Shown in pieces: positions 45,201-57,195 of a stretch of DNA of 64,000 bases. Made by a program: the position numbers and the translations under genes. The notes beneath the pieces are model-generated. The model did not search any database, was not told the origin of the DNA, and saw only the letters and a list, made by a program, of their open reading frames with translations. This DNA is from Sinotaia quadrata (Eukaryota > Mollusca > Gastropoda > Architaenioglossa > Viviparidae), in assembly GCA_028829895.1 (NCBI GenBank), contig CM054177.1, forward strand, positions 76,562,663 to 76,626,662, given 5' to 3'. Each line of letters opens with the position of its first letter. The first letter of the stretch is position 1.

Positions 45201-45213
45201 TCAAACTGGGCAC

Positions 45214-45272
45214 AACGCACACAAACACACACACACAGAAAACACACACACACAGAAAACACACACACACGT
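45214..45272. repeat. (CA)n with CAGAAAA spacers
   Basis: Three CA runs separated by CAGAAAACACACACACA-type units. Confidence 0.9.
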
Positions 45273-45639
45273 TTGGAGGATGAATTTTGTCAAGTTTTTG
45301 ATGTAATCCTGTTGTTTTAAAATATCTCAAACTTGATTGGTTGCTTCTAGTTGAAGAGAATCGTTTAAAAACAAAAAAGGACAATTGTTACTGAAAAGGT
45401 TGTGGTGTGGTGTGGTGTGTGTTTGTGAGCACGTGAATGCGTCCGAAATTGTAATTTTTCAAAGGAATCTCTTATACTTCAGATGTAGTATGGCAGACAT
45501 TTTCCATAAGTCTTCAGTGGTCTATGACAACATCAAGTCATTGACAGCATTAGTCAACGATATCATTTAAACTGTGACAACATCGACCAGCGATGTCAAA
45601 CTCAGTGAGATTCGTGTTTATTAATGCTGACTTACACAT

Positions 45640-45862
45640 CATACACACACGCACTCACAAACTGTCTCTTCAGCCCATCGTGCCAATTAATTTGCAAGCA
45701 CACACACACTCACACACTCACATACACACTCTCACCTAACTTGCTCTCTCTTCAGCCCACTACTACAAACACACACACACACACTAACTTACTATTTCTA
45801 CAGCCCATCATGCCAACTATTGTGCAAACAAACGCTCACACAAGCACACAGACACACGTACG
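45640..45862. repeat. Degenerate array of (CA)n plus TCTTCAGCCCATC
   Basis: CA runs alternating with CTTCAGCCCATCGTGCCAA and variants, about 70 bp per unit, 3 copies. Confidence 0.75.
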
Positions 45863-46540
45863 TAAATATATGCTTTTTTCCTCTGGATTGTCTGCTAACT
45901 TTCCATTTGCCTTTCAGTGACTCTCAGTTCAGAGCAGAATGTCTCCAGTTGGAATATGTATCAGTCATTCCTGTCACATTCTGCTGCTCTGTCTGAACAC
46001 GACCAAAGAGAGTGAACGTTTTTATCACATTTGTATGAACAAACTACAGCGCGTTCTATTTAGATTGACGCTCTGTTACAGGCAAAATGTCAATTTCCAC
46101 AAAAGTTTTCTCTTTGCACACTAAAACACTGAGGCCTTGGGTGGGATTTAATGGGGAATAAACTAAAATTGAAAGGTCGCACATAACGTCACGTTCACCT
46201 TCCATGACTAATTCTTGAAAATTTAAATTCGAGGAAAAGATAAAAATAAATACTTGCTACTTTTCCCTCTATGTGTTTTGGATTAGACGGGTGATGTAAT
46301 TAAGAACAAGCAAGAACTTGTTAAAATTTTCGCACACTATTTTGTAGGTAGGTCGGTTGCTTGGAACACAGAATACTGCAGACGTGAGAAAAGGGTGGGG
46401 TAAGACAGGCGCACAGTAGAGGTGGGGGGTGGCGATGTTAGGTGGCGAAACACGATAGCCGACATTATTGCTAAGGTCGTGGGCTTGCATTCCTGTTTTC
46501 AACCAGCATGCCGCCAACTTTAAAATCTGGGTGCGTTTGT
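45863..46540. other. No recognised feature
   Basis: Unique sequence; ORFs of 61-126 codons show no motif. Confidence 0.4.
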
Positions 46541-46547
46541 GAGCGTG

Positions 46548-46660
46548 CGTGAATACACACACAAGCACACACACACACACACCACACACACACCACACAC
46601 ACACACACATACACACACACACACACACACCACACCACACCACACGCACGCACGCACGCT
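46548..46660. repeat. (CA)n / (CACAC)n / (CGCA)n tract
   Basis: Compound CA-based repeats ending CACGCACGCACGCACG. Confidence 0.95.
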
Positions 46661-46699
46661 ATCTCTAAAAGATGTATTCACGAAATGAAAATCTTTTGC

Positions 46700-46840
46700 T
46701 GTCAGTATATTACTGGATGTAGCCTTTTAGAAGTGACTAGTCAACGCAAATGTGTATTACTGGATGTAGCCTTTTAGAAGTGACGAGTCAACGCAAATGT
46801 GTATTACTTGATGCAGCCTTTTAGAAGTAACATAATTTAA
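46700..46840. repeat. About 60-bp repeat, 3 copies
   Basis: Unit TGTATTACTGGATGTAGCCT followed by TTTAGAAGTGACTAGTCAAC and GCAAA; the last copy is shorter. Confidence 0.85.
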
Positions 46841-47084
46841 TGAAGTGAATATTCAAAATGTTTGCCGGAAGTGAGTACGCTTGTTTTAGAACATTTTATT
46901 TAAAGCTGCAGTGGAAATGTTAAAACTTAAAGCAAAAACAATGTTGACCGTTGACACAATAGTCATACGAAATCTACGTAAAAAAGATTTGTATGAGTAT
47001 TGTAAGGAAAGGAAGTTGTCCCAAAGTGAGCAAATGTTAACAAAAATCAATCCGGGAAATATGCTCTCTCCAAATGTAAACGAC

Positions 47085-47205
47085 TTGTAGTGTCTAGACT
47101 CTGTAACTAAGGATGATTATGGAGTAGTAGTCTTGCCGAGGACGTCTTTCCAGTGTCTAGACTCTGTAACTAAGGATGATTGTCGATGACGTCTTTCAGA
47201 TAGAG
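47085..47205. repeat. Direct duplication of about 70 bp
   Basis: GTGTCTAGACTCTGTAACTA followed by AGGATGATT and GACGTCTTTC occurs twice. Confidence 0.8.
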
Positions 47206-48065
47206 ATGCTGACACTGAGGATGAGCGATTGGCAACCTGGTCTAAGACGAGACAAGAACAGTAGCCAATAATAATACCTCAGTTCTGGAATCATAGCACA
47301 TAGCCTTCATCAAGAGCTAGCATGCAGAAGTGATATCACATGACGTAACAGGCTTGCATATTCTCAAACTGATATGTAACAATGTGACCTGCATAGTAAA
47401 GTTATATAATACACAGTAATATTCGTAAGTAGCACTGTGACTTGCACAATAAACTTATCTAGCATAAGGTAATATTCACGTCTTACAGCTCAGGTAAGAG
47501 TACACAGTACATTCATATAGATAGTTTTACATAAATAACTCATTATATTTTGGGGGGTTTTATAGCAAAACAGACACACACTTAAATAGATCAAGTTGCT
47601 TAAACAAAAATACAATAAGTCAAACAGTAGGGAGAAAAAGCTCTTTCACAACTTAGAAAAAAGTTTAAAATTACAATAGTGAAAGAATATAAAGAAATTG
47701 TCCTTACCTCTAGATGAGTAAAATTAAACAGCTCAGACAAAAGCACTGTATTTAACCTCTCAAAGTAGCAGGTGTATTAAGTACACTTAAAATAATGACA
47801 TTTGGCAAAAAATGGATCTAATGAAGTACATTTAGTCCCCTTAGGCTTAGAATAATGACAGAAGGTAACATTAGATCTAATCAACTACATTAAGCCCTCT
47901 TTAGAATAATGACAGTTGACAAATTGAATCTAATCAAATCAGGATCCACATACCTATTCTGGAAAATTTTCCTGTCATCATCACTTTCTGCTCTTATTAC
48001 GCAACATGACGTCAACATACAGAAAGCATGTATTCATGTACAGACCCCACCTGAACAGCAGTGAC
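47206..48065. other. Unique sequence with weak repeats
   Basis: 47830-47920 has three loose copies of TAGAATAATGACAG ... TCTAATCAA; nothing else. Confidence 0.45.
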
Positions 48066-48067
48066 TT

Positions 48068-48208
48068 GGCCTTGTTTTATTCTGAGGGATGTTTCAAAGG
48101 CTGATTGAAATGATCATCAAAGATGCCACTGCACTCATCCTTGTTTTATTCTGAGGGATGTTTCAAAGGCTGATTGAAATGATCATCAAAGATGCCACTG
48201 CACTCATC
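48068..48208. repeat. 69-bp direct duplication
   Basis: CCTTGTTTTATTCTGAGGGA followed by TGTTTCAAAGGCTGATTGAA and ATGATCATCAAAGATGCCAC, twice without change. Confidence 0.95.
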
Positions 48209-48524
48209 TTTCCTATCACTAACTCGCGCGCACGCAGGCAAACACATCCGTTTACATATGTACATACACACTCACAGACCTATATCGTTTTCAAAATTTT
48301 TCTGACAACTCAGTACAGTGTTAGATGACATTAAATCACTGTCATTTTCAAATGTCCCGTCACTCGTTACACATAATACGAGCATATTTCTCTTGACAGT
48401 AAAAAAAAATATGATACAGACTATGAAATATAGTTTGTTTATGAGACTGTGCAGAAGTACTGTGACCATTCAAGTTTAGATGACCTAATGTACTGCCTAT
48501 CTATCCAACATGAAAAAGCTTGTA

Positions 48525-48750
48525 CAATACTAACGTACAAATTATTAAGACATTTCCAACTTTCATAATTATAAATTAACGTACAAATTATTGAGACATT
48601 TCCAACTTTCATAGTTATAAACTAACGTACAAATTATTAAGACATTTCCATCTTTCATAGTTATAAACTAACGTACAAATTATAATTATTGAGACAATTC
48701 CAACTTTCATTGTTATAAATTAACGTGCCTATTATTGAGACATTTCCAAT
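48525..48750. repeat. 46-bp minisatellite, 5 copies
   Basis: Unit TAACGTACAAATTATTGAGA followed by CATTTCCAACTTTCATAGTT and ATAAAC. Confidence 0.92.
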
Positions 48751-48839
48751 TTTAATGAGCAGAAATTTAAGCCAAACTCACCATGCAACAGACTTATTCT
48801 AACAAGAAAGCAAAGAGCAACTCAATTTAGCCTGACGAA

Positions 48840-49030
48840 ACATTGAGTGGTACAGAAAGAGGCAATATGGCGAAAGGCATAGTGACGTCAAGTATGACCT
48901 AACACTGACGGTACAAAATACAGGCAATATGTTGAATGTGCGAAATGCACTGTGACCTCAAGTATGACTAAACACTGAGAACGGTACAAAAAAAAATGGC
49001 AGCATATTAAATATGAGAAACGCATAGTAA
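48840..49030. repeat. Diverged 60-75-bp repeat, 3 copies
   Basis: GGCAATATG ... CGAAA-GCATAGTGAC-TCAAGTATGAC-TAACACTGA recurs at about 48860, 48920 and 49000. Confidence 0.7.
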
Positions 49031-49318
49031 TGTATTGACAGAGACACCCCAAGCCGACAAATTTGACCGAGTTCTCTCAGGTCTGACTGATAAAACACCA
49101 ATACGTGTCAAGCAGTACCACTTGCCATTAAAAAAAATAAGGCACCCTCCGGGATGAGGTTAAAAGATATCGTCAGGCAAGATATCATTGAACCCTCGAA
49201 ATCAAAGTACATTTGGTTCAAGGACTTGTGCGCTGAGTGTGCGGATGGACAGGCGAACGAACGTACAGACTGCTCGACACATCACGGTGAGGAGATCATG
49301 GTAGCGACAACTAGATAT
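49031..49318. other. No recognised feature
   Basis: Unique sequence immediately downstream (minus strand) of the candidate TSS; a non-coding first exon could lie here. Confidence 0.3.
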
Positions 49319-49431
49319 GATGACGTCATATGATAAAACGTTAACACAAACTGACAAGATTGAGGCGCAGCACTGTTTATATACCGAGGTCTTGATTGAG
49401 TGTAGGGGGGCGCTTCCGGCTTCCGCCGCTT
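49319..49431 (-). promoter_or_regulatory. Candidate core promoter, minus strand (ETS-like, TATA, Inr, CRE)
   Basis: On the minus strand: a GC-rich segment with two GGAAGC ETS-like sites (49411-49430), then TATATAAA (49376-49383), then TCAGTTT with a putative +1 A at 49352, 31 bases from the first T of the TATA box, then a perfect CRE TGACGTCA (49321-49328). The spacing is canonical for metazoan TATA-Inr promoters. No coding exon was recognised downstream, so the transcript is unknown. Confidence 0.4.
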
Positions 49432-49534
49432 TCGCGTTACCGAGGTCAATAGATCACTGTAGAAATAAGGTTCCAAGGTAACAGACACGCCAAAACCCAT
49501 AAACTGCACATAGAAAGAAAATACAACAGTGTCA

Positions 49535-49780
49535 TAACTATAGTGAACTGCATTAAGAAAATATAACAGTGGCATAACTACACTGAACTGCATTAAGAAA
49601 ATACAACAGTGGCATAACTACACTGAACTGCATTAAGAAAATACAACAGTGGTCATAACTACACTGAACTGCATTAAGAAAATACAACAGTGGCATAACT
49701 TTACACTGAACTGCATTAAGAGAATACAATAGTGGAATAACTGTACACTAAACTGCATAGAATGAGAATACAACAGTGTC
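49535..49780. repeat. 40-bp minisatellite, 6 copies
   Basis: Unit AAGAAAATACAACAGTGGCA followed by TAACTACACTGAACTGCATT. Confidence 0.95.
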
Positions 49781-50069
49781 AAACATTGTTTCACCATAAA
49801 TCACATTCTTGTACACATAATTACCAAATGTTCATACCTCTTTCACTGCAAAATAAAAATTACTTTGAAGAAATACTGTGTCTTGTGAAAATTTCTCCTG
49901 TCCTAATCATTCACTCTCTTTTGCTCATAAGTGAGTGCGAATTGAAATATTCTATGATTCTAAGATTTTTCTATACTAGCAGTCGGACTATTCTCCTCTG
50001 AACCTTGTGACCTTGGACGGCGAAAGAACAAGTTTCTTAATTCTTTTCCGATTCATCACTTTGGCTCCT

Positions 50070-50154
50070 GTCACGTGACATATACGTCATACTTTCTCCT
50101 CACAATTCTCAGCGCTAATAAGTTAATTCTCACCTTCCATTCATACCCGGAAGT
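50070..50154 (+). promoter_or_regulatory. E-box palindrome and ETS motif cluster
   Basis: GTCACGTGAC (50070-50079) is a perfect USF/MITF-type E-box palindrome and ACCCGGAAGT (50145-50154) fits the GABP/ETS consensus. With the minus-strand TATA/Inr set 700 bases away this could be a divergent regulatory region. No gene was recognised on the plus side. Confidence 0.25.
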
Positions 50155-50159
50155 TTTCT

Positions 50160-50545
50160 CACGGGCTGGACTTATTTCTATTTGCCGATGGCTATGTGGC
50201 TTCCGACTTCCTGTTGTCAAGTCCCAAGTGTTACTACCCATCTTAGGTCAGGGGTTTATTCTTGTACACTGACAATCCACTTAAAACATTTCTGTTCACA
50301 GTTATTCTGTTTCTAATGAAAAAAACAAACAAAACATCAGGCCCACGTTTTTATTTTTTTATTTTTGAAATGTGGTTCACTAACCTTTTCGTGCGTTACG
50401 TTTTTAACATTTATGACTCCATCTTTTATTTTTAATATTTTAAAATATTTATTTAATGTGTCTAAGGCTAAATTAAATCAATAAATCTCTACAGAGACTG
50501 ACAATACGTTTACACTTTTATCAGTTATCATTTATATTTGACGAG
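50160..50545. other. No recognised feature
   Basis: AT-rich unique sequence up to the LINE remnant. Confidence 0.35.
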
Positions 50546-50551
50546 ATGTCG

Positions 50552-50988
50552 ATAAATGAAATAACTCCAAGAAGAAGTAGAGACTGCAGTGAAATCATTG
50601 AAAAAGGAAAAGGCAGCAGGAATAGACAACATCCCTGCAAAATTGTCCAAGAAGGGGGAGAAACCATGATAAGCGCACTACTAACAATCTGGAAATTGGA
50701 AACAGAATTAGGCAAGCTATTAGGCTTTATGAAGCGCTCTTGGCCATTGTGAAAAAACACAAAATGAAATGGTATGGGCGTGTCACACGATCCACAGGGC
50801 TTGCCAAGACAATCGTGCAAGGTACTGAGCAAGGAGGGCGAAGGAGAGGAAGATTAGGAAAAGATGGGAGTGGACTGGACTGAAATAGAGCAATACGGTA
50901 AGATTAGCAGAGCAGAATGGAATGGAGAAAACTGGTTGTCAGGTCATCATGGTGCCCCGACGGTCGACAAGACTAAGGGATAGATAGA
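50552..50988 (+). mobile_element. LINE remnant with internal deletion, ends at a GATA tract
   Basis: From 50574 the plus strand encodes EVETAVKSLKKEKAAGIDNI, the KAAGxD motif of non-LTR reverse transcriptases. After a frameshift near 50645 it reads VQEGGETMISALLTI. From about 50708 it jumps to the extreme C-terminal part, RIRQAIRLYEALLAIVKK, then KMKWYGRVTRSTGLAKTIV and QGGRRRGR, with further frameshifts in the tail (EWTGLK, VRLAE, VPRRSTRLRD). Most of the reverse-transcriptase domain is therefore missing. It ends in GATAGATAGATAGACAG (50977-50993). Dead copy; clade unresolved. Confidence 0.75.
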
Positions 50989-51234
50989 TAGACAGAAATG
51001 AAATAAGAGAACAAGACAATATATTTACATTTTTGAATATACTTTTTAAATATAAAGCTGCACTCTTATTAAGGTAACAATTGATTGTTATACAAGCAAC
51101 ATTTGTTTTAAAAGATTACAAAATATGCAGCACAGCAGTAAATGCAGGCAACTGAAAACTGTCAAAGCGCAATCATTCATTTTAAGCATTCAGTACAATT
51201 TTAAACTATGCCTTTTAATTTTCTTTTATTCCCA

Positions 51235-51470
51235 GACACAAATAAAGAAGAGCTATCAAGAGTGGATGAAAATAAAAAAAAGAAGATAACTGTCAATAGC
51301 AGACAACAGTAAAATAGAATAAAGCTATCAATAGCAGACAACAATAAAAACGAACAAAGTTATCAAGAGCAGACAACAATAAAAAAAAGAACAAAGTTAT
51401 CAAAAGTGGATGAAAATGATAAACAAACTAACAGGGGCAGACAATGAAGAAAAGAAGAGAAAAGAAATAA
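51235..51470. repeat. Degenerate 35-45-bp array
   Basis: AAAGTTATCAAGAGCAGACA followed by ACAATAAAAA, about 5 copies. Confidence 0.8.
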
Positions 51471-51514
51471 TGATAATGATTTTTGAATACGATTTGCATT
51501 TGTATTTCTTAAGT

Positions 51515-51810
51515 GTAGAGACATAGTGGGTCATGTCTTATAACAAGGACAATTATTATTATTCCCTGATAAATTGTCTTTATATCTCTTTAAAAGTGGA
51601 GACATAGTGGGTCATGTCTTATAACAAGGAAAATTATGAAGATTATTCCTTGATAAATTGTCTTTATATCTCTTTAAAAGTGGAGACATAGTGGGTCATG
51701 TCTTATAACAAGGAAAATTATGAAGATTATTCCCTGATAAATTGTCTTTATATCTCTTTAAAAGTGGAGACACAATTGTCATGTCCCACCTTATAATGAG
51801 AGAAATTAAT
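51515..51810. repeat. 81-bp repeat, 4 copies
   Basis: Unit GATAAATTGTCTTTATATCT followed by CTTTAAAAGTGGAGACATAG, TGGGTCATGTCTTATAACAA and GGAAAATTATGAAGATTATTC; flank copies diverge. Confidence 0.92.
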
Positions 51811-51989
51811 ATGATATTTGATATTTTAATGCGCAGAGATTATTGAGGCATGTAAAATTATATTATCCTGGTTTCTAAACATGATGAATTAATTATGTGT
51901 ATTTCTTAAAACCGACATAGAATTTTAGTCTTGTGAATAGCTATTCGTTAACAGGATGGTTAACATCTCCAAAGAAATGGGGTAAGTGG

Positions 51990-53572
51990 CGATGTTAATT
52001 TGCCTATCTCTATTTCTAAATTTAATTGTTATATAAATTGTTAAATTGTCAAAATGACCCGACCTTTCGCAGTTCTTATGATGGTATTTTTATAATTGTC
52101 AGACTTGGAGTAAACAACTTGAGTTGAGAATATTCTAGAAATTGCTGATGCAATCCAAACCAGTTCCAACTGGTTGAGTATTTTTTTAATTTATCCAATG
52201 GTTAAGATTTATGAGAACGAGTCCAGCCAATGGGCTAGGTCAAATAGCCTACCTGCTTTAGAAAATTCTATTGTCTAATCACTTTGAATTTGGTGTAGCA
52301 AGATGTCCGGTCATGAAAGGCAGCCATTAGCTTAATGGTGAGTTAAGTGACTAAGAGAGAATGGGCTTAGAAATATTTCGTGCATTTTGCTATTGATATG
52401 TTATATTTGTGGTTTATGTAGAGATGTATTATGTAAGTAGACTATTATTTCTACAAATTGTGAGCTATGATGCTTTTATGTAGTATGCTAAATACTTGAC
52501 ATTGTTTCTAGTGAACATGTTCATAGAATTGATATGCTGTATTTATTATGTTGTGTTTGTGTATCAGGCTTATAAATACTGTTGCAGGAAACTGTAAGTT
52601 GAGACTTGAATTGTAAGAAAGACTGGAATTAAAAATGAATAAACTAGAAACTTAGCATTTGTTAACTGATTATATTTTACATGGAAAAGAAGTCATTTTT
52701 CGTTTTACTTGAACCTCCTGGACCACTATGGTAGATGTGGAATGTATCTATCACTGTGTGTAAGTGTAAGGAATACACTACACTCCATTGATGTATGGTG
52801 GCAAAGAATCCTCACTATATGAAGCAATTTCTGGAACAATGAAGTTGCTGGAAATTTCTACCCTTGTTGTTTTGCTTGAGGGAGTGAAGGAACACTGTTA
52901 GCCTTGAGAGAATAGCAGTTAACCAGTCCACTACAGCATGAGAAGGGAAACAAGTGGAATTGACAGTAAGAACATAAACTTGTGGCTTTGTTACAAAAAG
53001 CATGTGAAGAAATATTGCGACAGCATCAAAACCAGGTTATGTACATAATATTATCTCTAATCTCTAATAACTCCATATTTGTTCTATGATAAGAACTATC
53101 CTGTGAATTTTATTGACACTAAATTGTTGAGTTGTGTTTTAGGATAGAAGACTATATATATATATTACAATTATTCGAATATGGTTTCGTGGAAATATTG
53201 ATGTCAGGTAATCTTTTTCATTGTATTTATTATATGTACATTTTATTGTTGATCTTAAAAAATATTGTTAAATTTATTGACATTCTTATACATATTGATA
53301 ATCTTATGTTGGAGAACAAAGTGTGTGGATGGAGGCTCGCTAACCTCAGGTTAAAGACGGATTTGTCTTCACCTTTAGTAAGAATTTTTCCACTACGGAA
53401 GTATTGTGTGACGGTATATGTTTGTCTTTAATGTTGTGGAAGAGAGAAAACGTTTACAGTGCATGCATATCTGGCAAGGGAAATGAGTGAGAATTATTAA
53501 TAACATAAATTAAGATTAGATCACTTGTAATTAGTTATGGGTGAATAATTAATAACAATCGTAACCATTAAC
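51990..53572 (+). mobile_element. Dispersed element family R, copy 2
   Basis: Same left end as copy 1 (TATTTCTAAATTTAATTG near 52011, GCAATCCAAACCAGTTCCAA near 52150) and same right end (TTAAAGACGGATTTGTCTTC near 53350, GTCTTTAATGTTGTGGAAGA near 53425, AATTAGTTATGG near 53528). The middle is shorter and diverged. No coding capacity seen. Confidence 0.55.
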
Positions 53573-54560
53573 TACGTGACGTTGGCGTCACATGTAGTAT
53601 TTTGTGTTTTACTACTTTTTTTGTCCGCTGAGCTCAGAACGCACCGCACGTTGAGTGTGACGTAAACAAGATCTACTAACTGACCATCTCAAAAAAACAG
53701 ATTTTCGTAACATACAACGCCAGAGGAGATCAGTGGATGTGACAGCCAATCTAGTGTTTAAAACATTGGAGGTGGTATCACATCTGTATTATGTCCAAGG
53801 AAATAGAATTCACAGAGCCAGATATTTCCAGACTTGCCAGGTCTTTGTAGATGATCAAGAAAAATAATGCTCTATAACCTTCAGGGTACAGGAGCTTATA
53901 TTCGTGCGTTAGTGACATTAGTAAAAGTCTGACGCATATTATTTCTGTTATCAGTTATATTTGACGGGGAGATGTCCTAATATGCTTGTGTGTTACGAGT
54001 GTGTGTGTGTGTGTGTGCGTGTGTGCACATACGCTTGCGTATGTTATGTATACGTATATGTGTGTGAGTGAGAGCGAGAGATAAATTTGTTAATATCGTG
54101 AAAGTTTTCACATTATTGAAGTGGTAAAGACGCGTTTGATTAATATTAGGGACAAAAAAGATTTCTTTTTAAAACTGCGCTGAGATCCTTATGTGCATGG
54201 CAAGCAAAGTCTTCGGGTGCAAATACAGACTTGTCGAAGAATGTTCTTATCTTAATGACCTCCAGCATGCACCCGACTAAAACACCCGTTGTTGCTAACA
54301 AAGGTAAACAAAGAAATATTCCATGAATGTATCTATAATTTGGTTAAACTAATTCCAAAAGCATAAATTACAGCTAAATAATCTAATTATAATCGAAAGT
54401 CTGTGAAGTAAGAAGTGAGCAGAATTAGATCTACTCTTGACGCCCAAAACTGCACGCACATTATGGGCCTTAAGGTCAATAGGTATATTTCAATCAAACT
54501 TTTTCGTGATATGAATTGTGAGATATATTTGTAGATGTCCTCAATTCCAAATGTGCACGG
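53573..54560. other. No recognised feature; short (GT)n at about 53996-54018
   Basis: Unique sequence with some CpG near 53620-53660; no exon recognised. Confidence 0.4.
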
Positions 54561-54720
54561 TAGTGACAGTCCCCATTGAAACTGTTCTTTTCGGTTAGAT
54601 ATACATTGTGCACGGTAGGGACAGTCCCCATGAAACTGTTCTTTTCGGTCAGATATACATTGTGCACGGTAGGGACAGTCCCCATTGAAACTGTTCTTTT
54701 CGGTTAGATATAGATTGAGG
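54550..54720. repeat. About 57-bp minisatellite, 3 copies
   Basis: Unit TGTGCACGGTAGGGACAGTC followed by CCCATTGAAACTGTTCTTTT and CGGTTAGATATACAT. Confidence 0.93.
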
Positions 54721-55675
54721 ATACTCGACATTCTAAGGACTTTGTCTGACAGGAGTTTTGTTTTTCTGTTATACTTTCTGCCATAAACATGTATAGTGTG
54801 CATACTTTTACGTCAGAAGCTATCAATGATGTAAAAGTCATAGCCTAATGACGTAGTAATTGACGATTTTTGTCTCCTTTGTATCGTGAATAGAATATCT
54901 CACGGAACACTCCTTTGCAAATCTATTAATTCTTTATTCACGAACACTTATTTTTGTTTCATCCTTAGTGTTTCTTGACTTAAAATTAGAATTTCCTAGG
55001 TATCCCCTGTGTTTGACCCTAGAGGTCATCAACATGAGTGACTGATCAATCCACCCATCTACTCTGATCTATATACTATAATCTACTCTATATTTTATTC
55101 TTACTTACTTAATTTATGGAGAGTGCTTCTATTCTAGGCCGATTTTGTATTTTATTCTATATTTTAATCTATATTCTATATTCTAATCTATGGTTTTAAA
55201 CAATATTTTTTATTTATATTCTAATCCAATCTATGATCTTGTCCATAATCTTTCTATATTTTGTCCGTCGAAATATGACAAAGTCTTTGGAATTTTTGTC
55301 TATGTGCCAATAAATGCTCATTTTACTAATTAAGCTTATGAAGAACTTAATTCTTCTCTCATTATCTTAGCATTCAACTAATATAAATTAAAATTAAATG
55401 AGCGAAAAAATTAATTAGAAATAACATGATAAAGAGATATGCATTTACATATATGTACAGAAAATTAAATAGGATTACTGTTTTTACAAAGCAATTATAA
55501 TTAAAGAATTCTGATTTTAGAAAAGTAGATAAAATTTTTGAGTGTGTTGTTTGTTTGTTTTTAAACTTAGAGGACTGGTATTTTTATACCAAAACGTAGA
55601 GTTTACTAGAAAGTCGAAGTTAATATCATGATATATCTAATTTCTGTATAATAAATAGATAAAGTCTATTTTTAC
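54721..55675. other. No recognised feature; TCTATATTTTA-rich patch
   Basis: 55060-55210 is rich in TCTATATTCTAATCTAT-like phrases. The rest is unique AT-rich sequence. Confidence 0.45.
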
Positions 55676-55684
55676 TAGATGTCC

Positions 55685-56145
55685 ATTTCTAGACGTTGTC
55701 AACTTTGGTGTCTGATATCTACATTTTGTGTCTCTAGATGTTGTCAACTTTGGTGTCTGATATCTACATTTGTGTCTCTAGATGTTGTCAACTTTGGTGT
55801 ATGATATCTACATTTTGTGTCTCTAGATGTTGTCAACTTTGGTGTATGATATCTACATTTTGTGTCTCTAAATGTTGTCAACTTTGGTGTCTGATATCTA
55901 CATTTTGTGTCTCTAAATGTTGTCAACTTTGGTGTCTGATATCTACATTTTGTGTCTCTAAATGTTGTCAACTTTGGTGTCTGATATCTACATTTTGTGT
56001 CTCTAAATGTTGTCAACTTTGGTGTCTGATATCTACATTTTGTGTCTCTAAATGTTGTCAACTTTGGTGTCTGATATCTACATTTTGTGTCTCTAAATGT
56101 TGTCAACTTTGGTGTCTGATATCTACATTTTGTGTCTCTAGATGG
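55685..56145. repeat. 45-bp minisatellite, 10 copies
   Basis: Unit ATGTTGTCAACTTTGGTGTC followed by TGATATCTACATTTTGTGTC and TCTAA. Unit length is a multiple of 3, so both strands give long ORFs (15-residue periods) that end where the array ends. Confidence 0.97.
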
Positions 56146-57110
56146 TATTGATTTTCTACGTCTCTTTAAGCTACTAGTTGTGTATTTGCTAAATATTGTC
56201 TGTTTACTTGAATGTCTGTTTACTCGAGAATATGTTATTACTAGAGGATGTTTCATTAAAAGAAATGTTTCATGTCTAGATGTTTTCTAAAACCTTTTAC
56301 GTGCCAGTTAACACAACTGTGTTTAAACTTGTAAGATATACTTAAATTTGAAAAGCTCGCAATAAAATACTGCGCTGGGAGATAACACCGTTAAGAATTG
56401 TGCAGCGAAGGTATTCTCCCTTTAAGTTTTCTCAGCAATCCATATTGCTTGTCATCACTCCCAGAGCACTGCACACTCCTCACCAAATCACAAAATTACA
56501 GACAGATATATGGAAAGATGATTGAGTGGGATAGATGGATGAATAGATAGACCGCGGGTGGAAAGAAAAGAACAACAAAACTAGGATAGGAGGATACAAA
56601 AGTAGTTTTAGATTTTGTAGTTTGATATCCCGTTCTCTGGTTTGCGATATGATGGGGATTTGAAAAGATGATAGCTAGTCAAACATTTAACGATCTCCTT
56701 GCATTGTTCTAAAAAAGAATTAGCGTTCTCTTTTTTCTTTGTGTTTGCTTTTGTGTGTTTGTGCTTGGTTGTGTGTTTGCGCGTGCGGTCAACAGACGCA
56801 TTTATATAGTAATAAAAATGTAGGCACTATTAATGTTACCTGATTTAACTTGACCTGATATCGGGATACAATAAAACAACGTTTAATATATGCATGTCAT
56901 GAGAATATTTGCACACTAACACGCACACATACAGGCATGTTTAGATAAATAGGCAGACAGACAGACAGATAGAGAGTGAGAGAGTAGATAGACATTGCAC
57001 TCTATTTTGAATAGTAATTTCGAAGGAATATTTTCGTCGTTATATGCTTTAAAAATGTGGAGCGCTTGGGCCATTATAAGACTGAGTGCCTGGCTATCAT
57101 TTATTATTAA
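56146..57110. other. No recognised feature
   Basis: Unique sequence; GATA/GACA-type patch at 56960-56995. Confidence 0.4.
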
Positions 57111-57111
57111 T

Positions 57112-57195
57112 GGCAGTAGTAATAGGAGTAGTAGTAGTAATAATAGTAGCAGTAGTAATAGTAGCAGTAGCAGTATAGAAAAAGAAGTAGTAGTA
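57112..57195. repeat. (AGT)n imperfect
   Basis: AGT/AAT/AGC trinucleotides. Confidence 0.9.

Noticed and set aside
49282..49593. 103-codon minus ORF over the promoter-like region
   Set aside because: It runs through the putative ETS/TATA/Inr set and part of a 40-bp array; no domain seen.
55738..56256. Cys-rich 137-codon plus ORF and 170-codon minus ORF
   Set aside because: Both frames are open because the unit is 45 bases; the Cys pattern is simply the repeated unit, not a secreted peptide family.
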